Below the pieces are notes generated by a model, which saw only the letters and a list, made by a program, of their open reading frames with translations, was not told the origin of the DNA and ran no database searches. A stretch of 64,000 bases of DNA from Marinobacter manganoxydans MnI7-9 (GTDB taxonomy: Bacteria; Pseudomonadota; Gammaproteobacteria; Pseudomonadales; Oleiphilaceae), in contig NZ_AGTR01000038.1 of the NCBI RefSeq assembly GCF_000235625.1, positions 1 to 64,000 on the forward strand, read 5' to 3'. This document shows positions 34,744 to 42,831 of this stretch, piece after piece. Position 1 is the stretch's first letter, and each line of letters opens with the position of its first letter. Made by a program: the position numbers and the translations under genes.

Positions 34744-37026
34744 ATGAAGAGAGTCTATCCGAGGGCCCTTGAGGCCCTTCGATCTGTATCCCGCCATGAT
34801 TTTGTTTCCGGTTCCGACCTGGTTGCCTCGATAACCGGCCACTCCATTCCCCGCGAAGAAACTGTCAGCCACATTCTCTCCCTGCTCCCGGAAATAGAAC
34901 CGGATCAGATGGTGATGCACGTGGGCGGTGGCTCAGGCTATTTTGCCGCTGTGCTGTCCGGGCTCGCCCATCGGGTCCTGTACGTGGAGCGGAATGCCGT
35001 TGTCGCCGAGGCTGCCAGAGAGCGGTTTGTCCGTCTGGGTATGCACAATGTGGATGTCGTTGTTGCCCGTGCGGAAGAGGCGCCCGAGCCTGATCCACTC
35101 TGTGATCTCGTTTTGTGTACCTCGTTTGTCAGGGACCAGACTGCCCTGGCGCACCTGGTTCGTGAGGGGGGGCGCCTGGTGTGTCTTGAAGGGCGAGCGG
35201 GACCCGTCCCGAGCCTGGCCATGTTCGAAAAACAGGGTGCCAAGCTCAAGCGTATGCGCACCCTGGGCTGGGTCGACTTCAACCGTAACGTCGAGCAGAT
35301 CCTCATTGATCAGGGTGTCGTGGACGAAGCGGTCCTGGCCGAGGCAAAGGCGGAGGCAGCGAAGCAGAATTGCCGGCTGCTGGACGTGCTCCGCCGGAAA
35401 CTGAATCTTGAAGAGATTGATCTCTACCGTTCTCTTGCCCGTCAGCGGGGCATGACCTTCACCGATGCGGACGAGCTTCTGCCGGATCTCCATCCGGCGC
35501 TTTTCCGGCGATTTTCCCGAACGTTTCTGGATCTCTCACGACTGATACCCATCGCCGAGGAAGATGGTCGGATCACGGTTGTGACCGACGATCCCGATGC
35601 GCGCACTGATCAGCTCGAGCGGTTGAGTCCTAACCAGGTGGTTGACTGCCTGCTGGTTACACCGACGGACTTTCGTCGGCTCTGGTCAGCTCTTGATCTG
35701 ACTGCCAAAGGGCGCCGCTTTGCAGCGGATCAGGAACCAACCCCGAACCAGGCGGCGGACCCGACTGGCAGCAAGGATCAGCTTCTGGGCAAGGATCCGA
35801 AAAACAAGCACGTCAGCCCCTATCTGGTGTCTGTCTACGAAGCCATTCTGATGGACGCTGTAAGTGAAAAAGCCAGCGACATCCATATAGAACAGTACGG
35901 TGACCGGATTCGCATTCGCCTGCGGGTGGATGGCGATCTCCATGATCTGCCCCAATACCAGTTGTCGCCCCGGGAGATCAAAGGGGTGATCAACGTGATC
36001 AAGCTGCGTGCCGAGCTGAACATCGCCGAGCACCGGCTGCCCCAGGGCGGACGTTCGCGCCTGCAACTGGGCGACATGGCCTACGATCTGCGGATCCAGA
36101 CCCAGCCGTCGCTCCATGGGGAAAATGCGGTTATACGCCTGCTACCCCAGACAGGGCGTGCCATGACCATCGCCGAACTCGGCATGTCATCCATGATCGG
36201 TGCCCGCTATCAGCGACTGCTGGATAACCCGGCGGGGCTGGTGCTGGTGGTGGGGCCGACCGGCTCCGGCAAGTCCACTACCCTGTATGCCGGGCTGCAG
36301 ACCCTTGCCGATGATGGCCGTCGGAAAGTGATAACGGTGGAAGATCCCATCGAGTACTCCATCGATAACATCCAGCAGACCCGGGTGCGGTCGGAAATTG
36401 GCTTTGGTTTCGCCGATGCCATGAGAGCGTTTGTCCGGGAAGATCCGGATGTGATTCTGGTGGGCGAGATTCGCGACCAGGAAACCGCGCTGGAAGCAAT
36501 CCGGGCCTCCCAGACCGGGCACGTGGTCCTGTCGACGCTGCACTGCAACGACGCGGTGGATTCGTTGCAACGGCTGTACGATCTGGGCATCCACCCGAAC
36601 TCCATCGCTGGTGAGCTGTTGGCCGTTATTGCCCAGCGCCTGGCCAAGCGTATCTGCAAGCATTGTCGTCAGTCTGCAGAGCCGGATCCGGTGATTCTGT
36701 CCGAGGTGTTTCCGGATGGCCCCCCGGCGGATTTTGGCTGCTTTGAAGGCGCTGGCTGCGACAAATGCAATGGTCGGGGTACCCAGGGTCGAGTGGCAAT
36801 TGTCGAGTACATGGAAGTCGATTCGGACATCCGGAACGCCATTTCCAGCCAGCCGCCCATCGGGGAGCTGCGCTGGCGAGCTCTTGATGCCGGCCTGGTG
36901 ACCATGCGGGACAGCGCCCTGGACCATGTGATTGAAGGCATTATTCCGCTTTCCGAACTGCCGCGGATTCTCCCGAGGCAGCGCATGGCACCGGAAGTTC
37001 GGGGCGGCCGCAGGAGTCAGGAATGA
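34744..37026 (+). CDS. Isoaspartyl-methyltransferase-like domain fused to a GspE/PilB-type secretion ATPase
   Basis: 760 residues in three parts. Residues 1-175 look like protein-L-isoaspartate methyltransferase, with a SAM motif (VGGGSGYFAAVL, from 60). Residues 185-300 look like the N-terminal domain of GspE/MshE proteins (LIDQGVVDEAVLAEAKAEA). From about 365 comes a complete secretion ATPase: Walker A GPTGSGKST (504-512), Walker B DPDVILVGEIRDQE (from 567), His box, and the tetracysteine site CKHC/CDKC (C638, C641, C672, C675). No pilin, platform or pseudopilin gene is nearby. It overlaps the MoxR-type gene by 4 bases, so the two likely act together. Its substrate is unknown. Confidence 0.85.
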   Translation: MKRVYPRALEALRSVSRHDFVSGSDLVASITGHSIPREETVSHILSLLPEIEPDQMVMHVGGGSGYFAAVLSGLAHRVLYVERNAVVAEAARERFVRLGMHNVDVVVARAEEAPEPDPLCDLVLCTSFVRDQTALAHLVREGGRLVCLEGRAGPVPSLAMFEKQGAKLKRMRTLGWVDFNRNVEQILIDQGVVDEAVLAEAKAEAAKQNCRLLDVLRRKLNLEEIDLYRSLARQRGMTFTDADELLPDLHPALFRRFSRTFLDLSRLIPIAEEDGRITVVTDDPDARTDQLERLSPNQVVDCLLVTPTDFRRLWSALDLTAKGRRFAADQEPTPNQAADPTGSKDQLLGKDPKNKHVSPYLVSVYEAILMDAVSEKASDIHIEQYGDRIRIRLRVDGDLHDLPQYQLSPREIKGVINVIKLRAELNIAEHRLPQGGRSRLQLGDMAYDLRIQTQPSLHGENAVIRLLPQTGRAMTIAELGMSSMIGARYQRLLDNPAGLVLVVGPTGSGKSTTLYAGLQTLADDGRRKVITVEDPIEYSIDNIQQTRVRSEIGFGFADAMRAFVREDPDVILVGEIRDQETALEAIRASQTGHVVLSTLHCNDAVDSLQRLYDLGIHPNSIAGELLAVIAQRLAKRICKHCRQSAEPDPVILSEVFPDGPPADFGCFEGAGCDKCNGRGTQGRVAIVEYMEVDSDIRNAISSQPPIGELRWRALDAGLVTMRDSALDHVIEGIIPLSELPRILPRQRMAPEVRGGRRSQE

Positions 37027-38126
37027 GCAACAAGCAATCTGTTAACAAGGCGGCCCAGCGGGAGCCCGTGGAGGTAGTCTACGCCGCGGAGCTGGACAAG
37101 CTCAGGAGTATGGATCATGGCCCGGTGCCACCAGGCTGGCAGATGTCGCCGCGGGCGGTGGAAAAGTTCGTCATGGGGGATGAGAAACTCGGCATTGAGC
37201 GGAAGTTCGTTGCCGACCGGGCCATGGTGGTCCGGATCATCATTTCCCTGTGCACCAGCCGCGGCTGCCTTCTGGTCGGCGAGCCGGGTACCGCCAAATC
37301 CTGGTTGTCGGAGTTGCTGGCCGCCGCCATTTCGGGAAGCTCCACGTTAACCTTGCAGGGTGGGGCGGTGAGCAGCGTCGGGCAACTGCTGTATAGCTGG
37401 AACGAAGCGGTACTGCATACCGAGGGCCCCTGCCTGAGGGCGTTGGTACCCAGCCCCTTGCTGCGGGGCATGATGGAAGGGCAAATGGTCCGGTTTGAAG
37501 AGATCGCCCGCTGCCCACAGGCGCTGCAGGATGCGCTGCTCTCTGTGCTGTCCGACAGGGTGGTGGTGATTCCCGAGCTGGCGGGCGAGGACGGTGTGGT
37601 GCTTGCGCGGGAAGGCTTTAACGTCATCGCCACGTCCAACAGTATTGATGAGGGTGTACACCGGATGAGCGCCGCCCTGAAGCGGCGCATGGACTTCGAG
37701 GAAATACGCCCGATCCGCAATCTGGCCGACGAGATGGATGTGGTTCTCCGGGAGGTTGGCAGGGCCAACAGTCGGGCCGGGATAGAGGTGGCACTTGAAG
37801 AATCGGTCATCGAGGTACTGGTGACCATGTTCCACGAGCTGCGCAATGGTCAGACACTTGATGGACGCAGTACCGACCGACTCGCCGGTTCGGCTCTTTC
37901 CGCCGCGGAAGCCGTGTCGGTCGCTCACGCGGCCAGCCTCAACGCCTGGTATTACGGTGGCGGAAGCATCACGGTTGAGCAGCTGATGCACCACATCATC
38001 GGCTCGGCCCTGAAGGACCAGCCGGAGGATCGGCGCCGGCTGCGTCATTACTTTGAAACCACGGTGGCGCCAAGGCGTGGCGACAACTGGCAGCAGGCCT
38101 GGGCGCTGCGCTCACTGATTCACTGA
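37023..38126 (+). CDS. MoxR-type AAA+ ATPase coupled to the GspE fusion
   Basis: 367 residues. Walker A VGEPGTAKS (85-93), a Walker B region (VRFEEIARCPQALQDALLSV), a sensor-1 segment (FNVIATSNSIDEGVH) and an arginine-finger-like ALKRRMDFEEI place it in the MoxR/AAA_5 group of remodelling ATPases. Members normally partner a von Willebrand A protein, but none lies beside this gene; a separate bat operon at 47-54 kb has its own MoxR. The 4-base overlap with the GspE-type ATPase suggests it remodels that machine or its client. Function not known. Confidence 0.85.
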   Translation: MSNKQSVNKAAQREPVEVVYAAELDKLRSMDHGPVPPGWQMSPRAVEKFVMGDEKLGIERKFVADRAMVVRIIISLCTSRGCLLVGEPGTAKSWLSELLAAAISGSSTLTLQGGAVSSVGQLLYSWNEAVLHTEGPCLRALVPSPLLRGMMEGQMVRFEEIARCPQALQDALLSVLSDRVVVIPELAGEDGVVLAREGFNVIATSNSIDEGVHRMSAALKRRMDFEEIRPIRNLADEMDVVLREVGRANSRAGIEVALEESVIEVLVTMFHELRNGQTLDGRSTDRLAGSALSAAEAVSVAHAASLNAWYYGGGSITVEQLMHHIIGSALKDQPEDRRRLRHYFETTVAPRRGDNWQQAWALRSLIH

Positions 38127-38426
38127 ATCATCCGGTGCGCCGGGTTTGCGATCTTCTGGGGTGAGCCCGCGAATGTGGAAGGCAAACGCCAGGATCTCCG
38201 CAATTACCCGGTAGAGCGATTCGGGAATCTCTTCGTTCAGTGACAGGCGGGCCAGAATGCTGGCCAGCTCCGCATTTTCGTAAAGGGGAACGTTGTGCTC
38301 CCGGGCGATTCGGATGATCTCCTCCGCCAGCTCGTGGGTGCCAGTGGCGCTGATGGTGGGCGCTTTCTCACCGTCGTACTTGAGCGCAACGGCGGCCCTG
38401 CTTTGCTGTTCTGTTTCTGATGTCAT
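38112..38426 (-). CDS. FlhB C-terminal domain homologue (FlhX/EscU-like short protein)
   Basis: 104 residues from ATG 38426. It matches the cytoplasmic end of FlhB (AAVALKYDGEKAPTISATGT; AEEIIRIAREHNVPLYEN; LYRVIAEILAFAFHIRG), starting just after where NPTH would be, and has no membrane part. Such short proteins can stand in for the cleaved FlhB fragment in substrate switching. It overlaps the end of the FliK-like gene upstream (ATGA), which gives a FliK-FlhB type pair away from the main cluster. Its 3' end overlaps the convergent MoxR-type gene by 15 bases. Confidence 0.85.
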   Translation of the reverse strand: MTSETEQQSRAAVALKYDGEKAPTISATGTHELAEEIIRIAREHNVPLYENAELASILARLSLNEEIPESLYRVIAEILAFAFHIRGLTPEDRKPGAPDDSVNQ

Positions 38427-39805
38427 GCCCGTGTATCCACCAGTCTGTGTTCGAGTCGGGTGACGCTGCTTTGCGGCGTGCCGCGGCGGCAATCCAGGTC
38501 TGTCACTTCCAGGCCCAGATCGGTTAGGCTCTGTCGCAACGCGGGAAGCTCCTGGTTCACCTGACGCAGGGTTGTCTGTTTTTCTGCCCAGACCCGGGCG
38601 CTCACTGCCTGTTGGCGAAGGGCAACATCGAAATGCAGGGAGCCAGCCTCATCCAGGTCCATGGTCAGTGAAAGCCGCCACTCGGCTGTGGTGGTTTTCG
38701 CGGATCGGGTTTCCGATTCCCGGTCTTCGGGATATTGTTCGATCCGGACCTGCGCCAGCCTCGGTTCATTCTGTGGCGTCAGCCATGGCAGATCGAGTAC
38801 GAGGGTAGAGGCAGGTGCGGGCCCTGCTGCATCGCCGCCACCACGGGCAGTAAGTACCTGGCTGTGCAACTGGTTGACGGTGATCCGGTTGAGCATTCCG
38901 GCCAGCAGGCGGAGCATCTGCCCGACGCTGGGCGCTTCGCCACTGCCGGGGGCCTGGGGTGTGGCCAGTGGTTGCGGAAATTGCAGTGGCGCCTGCATCA
39001 GCTCCGGCGTTGAAATGGGTGTCAGCCGGTTGAAGTGTTCCGGTGCACTGCCCTGTTGGACAAGCAAGGCGGTGATCACTCTACCGAGCGCCAGCTTGAG
39101 ATCGGGCAACTGGGCAGAGGGTGCCTGGGCCAGTCGCGACTCGGCGAACAGGCCACTTTCCGAAAGCCATTGGCGGACCTGTTGCGATGTCGTGTCCTGG
39201 CTGCCAGAACCGGGAGTCAGACTGTTCCCCGAAGGCAGCCTTGCCACCATTTGTTCAATAGCCTGCCTGGCGGCCTCCGGCAGAGGTTGGGGGCCTCGAG
39301 ATGAGGGCAGTTGGCCCGGTAGCGGGTCTTGCCGGAGGCCTTGTGTGAGAGTGCCCAGCAGTCTTGCCAGTCCGGCATCCAGGGTTTGCTGCCAGGGCAG
39401 TCGCTGGGCCAGCGCTCGGGCGATACCGGCTTCGGGTGCGGGTGCCAGTTTGCCCATCAGCTGCAGCTCATTGCCGGCCCGCATCACTTTTACCCAGTCA
39501 CCGGTTGCCAGTTCAGTCTTGCCGACGGCCGCCTGAACCAGAAGAGACTTGCCGCGAATGTCCAGTAACAGGTCCGCGCTGTTACCGCCCTGACGGTTGA
39601 TGATCTCGGCCACCCGGGCCAGGGTGGTTTCCCGGTTCGTCAGCTGCAGCTGATCGAGCAGTTGCCGCGCTGATGCGGCCACGGGCTCCCGGGCCGCTTC
39701 GGTTGAGACTGAAGGCCGGGACGTCTGTGTTGCAGGCTGGGCTGGAGGTGTCGGGGGCTGTTGTCCGTTGGGTAGTTTCATCGTCACTGATTTGATGTTG
39801 GACAA
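38423..39805 (-). CDS. Second FliK-like hook-length/switch protein
   Basis: 460 residues, rich in Gln, Pro, Leu and Ala. The C-terminal hook domain is recognisable (LTMDLDEAGSLHFDVALRQQ; SLTDLGLEVTDLDCRRG), though it differs from the fliK at 10597. The N-terminal 350 residues are variable and disordered in part. Its partner downstream is the short FlhB-like protein, translationally coupled. The two may tune export specificity or serve another function; a flagellar role is inferred from domain content. Confidence 0.8.
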   Translation of the reverse strand: MSNIKSVTMKLPNGQQPPTPPAQPATQTSRPSVSTEAAREPVAASARQLLDQLQLTNRETTLARVAEIINRQGGNSADLLLDIRGKSLLVQAAVGKTELATGDWVKVMRAGNELQLMGKLAPAPEAGIARALAQRLPWQQTLDAGLARLLGTLTQGLRQDPLPGQLPSSRGPQPLPEAARQAIEQMVARLPSGNSLTPGSGSQDTTSQQVRQWLSESGLFAESRLAQAPSAQLPDLKLALGRVITALLVQQGSAPEHFNRLTPISTPELMQAPLQFPQPLATPQAPGSGEAPSVGQMLRLLAGMLNRITVNQLHSQVLTARGGGDAAGPAPASTLVLDLPWLTPQNEPRLAQVRIEQYPEDRESETRSAKTTTAEWRLSLTMDLDEAGSLHFDVALRQQAVSARVWAEKQTTLRQVNQELPALRQSLTDLGLEVTDLDCRRGTPQSSVTRLEHRLVDTRA

Positions 39806-39823
39806 GAGTAATCCGCCGGCGCT

Positions 39824-39836
39824 TTTGTTATAATAC
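39824..39836 (+). promoter_or_regulatory. Extended -10 promoter of the ccm operon
   Basis: A perfect TATAAT (39829-39834) is preceded by TGT, an extended -10, within TTTTGTTATAATA. No good -35 lies at 17 bases. It is about 100 bases before the ccmA ATG, in the gap opposite the leftward FliK-like gene. Confidence 0.6.
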
Positions 39837-39937
39837 GCCGCGCCGGCAGGTCATGCGCGAACAATGTTCATGGTCGCCGCTGTCACGAATGCACCCGATG
39901 CCGTCTTCACGCGCATCGTCCTGGTTACGGGGTCCTG

Positions 39938-40576
39938 ATGTCTGAGCCGTTATTACAGGCTGTCGATCTGCAGTGCGAGCGGGATGAACGGATCCTGTTC
40001 CGTGACCTGTCGTTCTCCATACTGCCCGGTACGGTCGCCCGTGTCGAGGGGCCGAACGGCTCCGGCAAGACCACGCTGCTGCGAATGCTGGCCGGCCTGA
40101 ACGACGCCTGGTCCGGCAATCTGCTCTGGTGCGGCAAGTCCAGGTCTGCCCAGCGGGAAGAATTCATCCGCAATACCCTGTATCTTGGCCACCGGCCTGG
40201 CATAAAGCCGTTGCTGACACCGATGGAGAATCTCCGGGCACTGACGGCCGGGCGGCGGCCGCTGCCAGATCCCGTTCTGCGTCAGGCGCTTGATGGCACC
40301 GGATTGACCGGGTTCCAGGATGTGCCCTGTCGCAATCTTTCGGCGGGGCAGCAAAGACGGGTTGCCCTGGCGCGCCTGTTGATTGCCGACGAGCCGCTCT
40401 GGCTGCTGGATGAAGTTTTTACCGCCATTGATGCCAGCGGTGTCAGCGCCATTGAACAGCTGCTTCAACAACGGGCTGCCGAGGGAGGTGCGGTGGTAGT
40501 GACGACCCATCACGATCTCAGATTGCCCGGTATGCAACGCATTGTGTTGGGCGGAGGGTCGACCGATGAATGCTGA
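39938..40576 (+). CDS. ccmA: Heme/cytochrome c maturation ABC ATPase CcmA
   Basis: 212 residues. Walker A GPNGSGKTTL, ABC signature LSAGQQRRVALARLL and Walker B PLWLLDEVF are present. With CcmB, CcmC and CcmD it forms the complex that releases heme-loaded CcmE. First gene of an apparently complete ccmABCDEFGHI set read rightwards; ccmB begins inside its last codons. Confidence 0.95.
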   Translation: MSEPLLQAVDLQCERDERILFRDLSFSILPGTVARVEGPNGSGKTTLLRMLAGLNDAWSGNLLWCGKSRSAQREEFIRNTLYLGHRPGIKPLLTPMENLRALTAGRRPLPDPVLRQALDGTGLTGFQDVPCRNLSAGQQRRVALARLLIADEPLWLLDEVFTAIDASGVSAIEQLLQQRAAEGGAVVVTTHHDLRLPGMQRIVLGGGSTDEC

Positions 40577-41291
40577 TTGCAGGCCGGCACTGACTTTGCG
40601 GCAAGACACCGTCGGTGCGCTGGCGGCAATGCAGACCGTGTTTGCCCGGGATATGAAGGTGGCCTTCCGGCAGCGCCAGGATCTGCTCAATCCGCTGTTG
40701 TTTTTTGTCATGGTCGTAACCCTTTTTCCCCTGGGGGTTAGCCCGGAAGTGTCATTTCTGCGGGAGGCCGGGGCCGGTATCCTGTGGGTAGCGGCGTTGC
40801 TATCGGTGTTGTTGTCGCTGGACCACCTGTTTCGCCATGATTTTGACGACGGCACGCTCGAGCAACTTGTGCTTCAGCCCCAGCCCCTGTTTCTGCTGGT
40901 ACTGGCGAAAACAGCGGCGCACTGGGTGTTAACAGGCTTGCCGCTGGTGGTACTAACGCCGGTTTTGGGCGTAATGGTCCATCTTGACGGGAACTCCATC
41001 GGAGTTTTGTGTCTAACGCTGCTGATCGGTACACCGGTGCTGAGTCTGATCGGGTCAATCGGCGCGGCGCTGACGCTTGGATTACGGTCGGCAGGGGTGC
41101 TCTTGTCCCTGTTGATCATTCCGCTGTACATTCCCGTCCTGATTTTCGGAACAGGTACGGTGGCTTCGGCCGCAGAGGGCGCTCCCGCGGGAGCCTATCT
41201 GGCCCTGATGGGCGCGTTTCTGGTGCTGGCACTGACCCTGGCACCCTTTGCATCGGCAGCGGCGCTGCGTATCAGCCTGTTCAACGGGTAA
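40566..41291 (+). CDS. ccmB: Cytochrome c maturation permease CcmB
   Basis: 241 residues from ATG 40566, overlapping ccmA by 11 bases. Six membrane segments with family patterns (VFARDMKVAFRQRQDLLNPL; FEDGTLEQL-like FDDGTLEQLVLQPQPLFLLV). It starts with about 20 extra residues compared with short CcmB proteins. Membrane partner of CcmA. Confidence 0.93.
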   Translation: MNADCRPALTLRQDTVGALAAMQTVFARDMKVAFRQRQDLLNPLLFFVMVVTLFPLGVSPEVSFLREAGAGILWVAALLSVLLSLDHLFRHDFDDGTLEQLVLQPQPLFLLVLAKTAAHWVLTGLPLVVLTPVLGVMVHLDGNSIGVLCLTLLIGTPVLSLIGSIGAALTLGLRSAGVLLSLLIIPLYIPVLIFGTGTVASAAEGAPAGAYLALMGAFLVLALTLAPFASAAALRISLFNG

Positions 41292-41322
41292 AACAAGGTA
41301 ACGGTAGGACGGTAACCATCTG

Positions 41323-42066
41323 ATGTGGCAATTTTTTCACAAGCTGGGTTCTCCCAAATGGTTCTTCGGGATTGCAGCCCGGCTGATGCCCTGGCTACTG
41401 GCAGGTGGCATCCTGCTGTTGATGGCAGGCATTGTCTGGGGGCTGGCCTATGCTCCCAAGGATTACCTGCAAGGCAACAGCTACCGCATTATTTTCATCC
41501 ACGTCCCCACGGCCTTTCTCGCCCAGTCGGTCTACGTGATGATGGCGGTGGCGGCTGTCGTCACTCTGGTCTGGCGCATGAAGCTGGCGGATGTATTCGT
41601 CAAGTCGGTCGCACCGGTGGGGCTGGTACTGACCTTTCTTTCCCTGTTTACCGGAGCGGTCTGGGGTAAGCCCACCTGGGGTACCTGGTGGGTCTGGGAT
41701 GCCCGGCTGACCTCGATGCTGATTCTTCTGTTCCTGTACGGTGGTGTCATTGCCCTGGACAGGGCAATCAACGACGAAAAATCCGCGGCGCGGGCTGTAT
41801 CGGTGCTGGTTCTGGTCGGGGTGGTGAATATACCGATTATCCAGTACTCCGTTGAATGGTGGAATACGTTACATCAGCCGTCGACGTTCAAACTGACTGA
41901 AAAGCCGTCCATGCCGGCGGAAATGTGGGTACCGCTGCTCCTTTCGGTACTCGGGCTGTACCTGCTGTTCGGCTGGCTGGCCTGTTTGCGTATGCAGACC
42001 GAGATTCTTCTGCGCGAGCAGAGAACGCGCTGGGTTAAAGATTATGTGTTGGCCGGGAGGGGCTGA
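41323..42066 (+). CDS. ccmC: Heme transporter/handler CcmC
   Basis: 247 residues, six membrane segments. The tryptophan-rich heme motif WGTWWVWDARLTSMLIL lies between conserved histidines (IFIHVPTAFLAQSVY; VEWWNTLHQP). CcmC loads heme onto CcmE on the periplasmic side. It is followed after three bases by ccmD. Confidence 0.96.
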   Translation: MWQFFHKLGSPKWFFGIAARLMPWLLAGGILLLMAGIVWGLAYAPKDYLQGNSYRIIFIHVPTAFLAQSVYVMMAVAAVVTLVWRMKLADVFVKSVAPVGLVLTFLSLFTGAVWGKPTWGTWWVWDARLTSMLILLFLYGGVIALDRAINDEKSAARAVSVLVLVGVVNIPIIQYSVEWWNTLHQPSTFKLTEKPSMPAEMWVPLLLSVLGLYLLFGWLACLRMQTEILLREQRTRWVKDYVLAGRG

Positions 42067-42069
42067 AGC

Positions 42070-42309
42070 ATGGCATTTGAATCCTTTTCGGCATTTATGG
42101 TGATGGAAGGTCACGGGCCCTATGTCTGGGCCTGTTACGCCGTATTTTTCCTGCTGATGATTGGCCTTATGGTATGGTCCCTGCGTCGCCGCAACGCCGC
42201 TATTGAGGCCTGCCGTCGCGGTTATGAGTTCCAGGCAGGCCGGCAGGACCAGCAGGCCGCATCGGCTTCGGCAGCGTCCTTCACCCGCGTCAAGGTTTCC
42301 CAAGACTGA
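42070..42309 (+). CDS. ccmD: Heme exporter accessory protein CcmD
   Basis: 79 residues with one membrane segment near residues 14-36 (YVWACYAVFFLLMIGLMVWS) followed by a basic tail; the start FESFSAFMVMEGHGPYVW is CcmD-like. It stabilises CcmC-CcmE and is needed for release of holo-CcmE. Small, but clearly in its proper operon place. Confidence 0.9.
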   Translation: MAFESFSAFMVMEGHGPYVWACYAVFFLLMIGLMVWSLRRRNAAIEACRRGYEFQAGRQDQQAASASAASFTRVKVSQD

Positions 42310-42323
42310 AAGGCAGATAGCTC

Positions 42324-42794
42324 ATGCATCCAATCCGAAAAAAGCGACTGACAATCGTCCTGTTCCTGCTGGTGGGGCTGGGCATCGCGGTGGGTCTGAG
42401 TACCTATGCGCTGCGCCAGAACATCAATCTGTTCTATGACCCCAGCCAGATTTCCGCCGGCGAAGCGCCGGTGGATGTCAGAATCCGGGCCGGTGGAATG
42501 GTCGAGGAGGGCTCGGTTCTGCGTGATCCGGACAGCCTGATGGTTGAGTTCAAGGTGACCGACTTCAACGCGTCTGTGCCGGTTCAGTACACCGGTATCC
42601 TTCCGGATCTGTTTGCCGAGGGGCAGGGTGTGGTTGCCATGGGCAGGCTGAATGAAAGTGGCCGCTTTGTGGCCGATCAAGTGCTGGCCAAGCACGATGA
42701 AAACTATATGCCGCCGGAAGTCGCGGATGCGCTGGAGAAGGCCTCGAAGGGTCGGCATGCAGCCAGTGGCAGTGCGGAAACCGTGTCCTACTAA
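42324..42794 (+). CDS. ccmE: Periplasmic heme chaperone CcmE
   Basis: 156 residues. A single N-terminal anchor (residues 8-28) and an OB-fold domain with the covalent heme site H124 in [13 protein letters not shown]. CcmE carries heme from CcmC to CcmF/CcmH. Normal length. It precedes ccmF by 37 bases. Confidence 0.96.
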   Translation: MHPIRKKRLTIVLFLLVGLGIAVGLSTYALRQNINLFYDPSQISAGEAPVDVRIRAGGMVEEGSVLRDPDSLMVEFKVTDFNASVPVQYTGILPDLFAEGQGVVAMGRLNESGRFVADQVLAKHDENYMPPEVADALEKASKGRHAASGSAETVSY

Positions 42795-42831
42795 CCGATT
42801 TATCTAACAGCCTGGTTTCTGGAGGCCTTTA

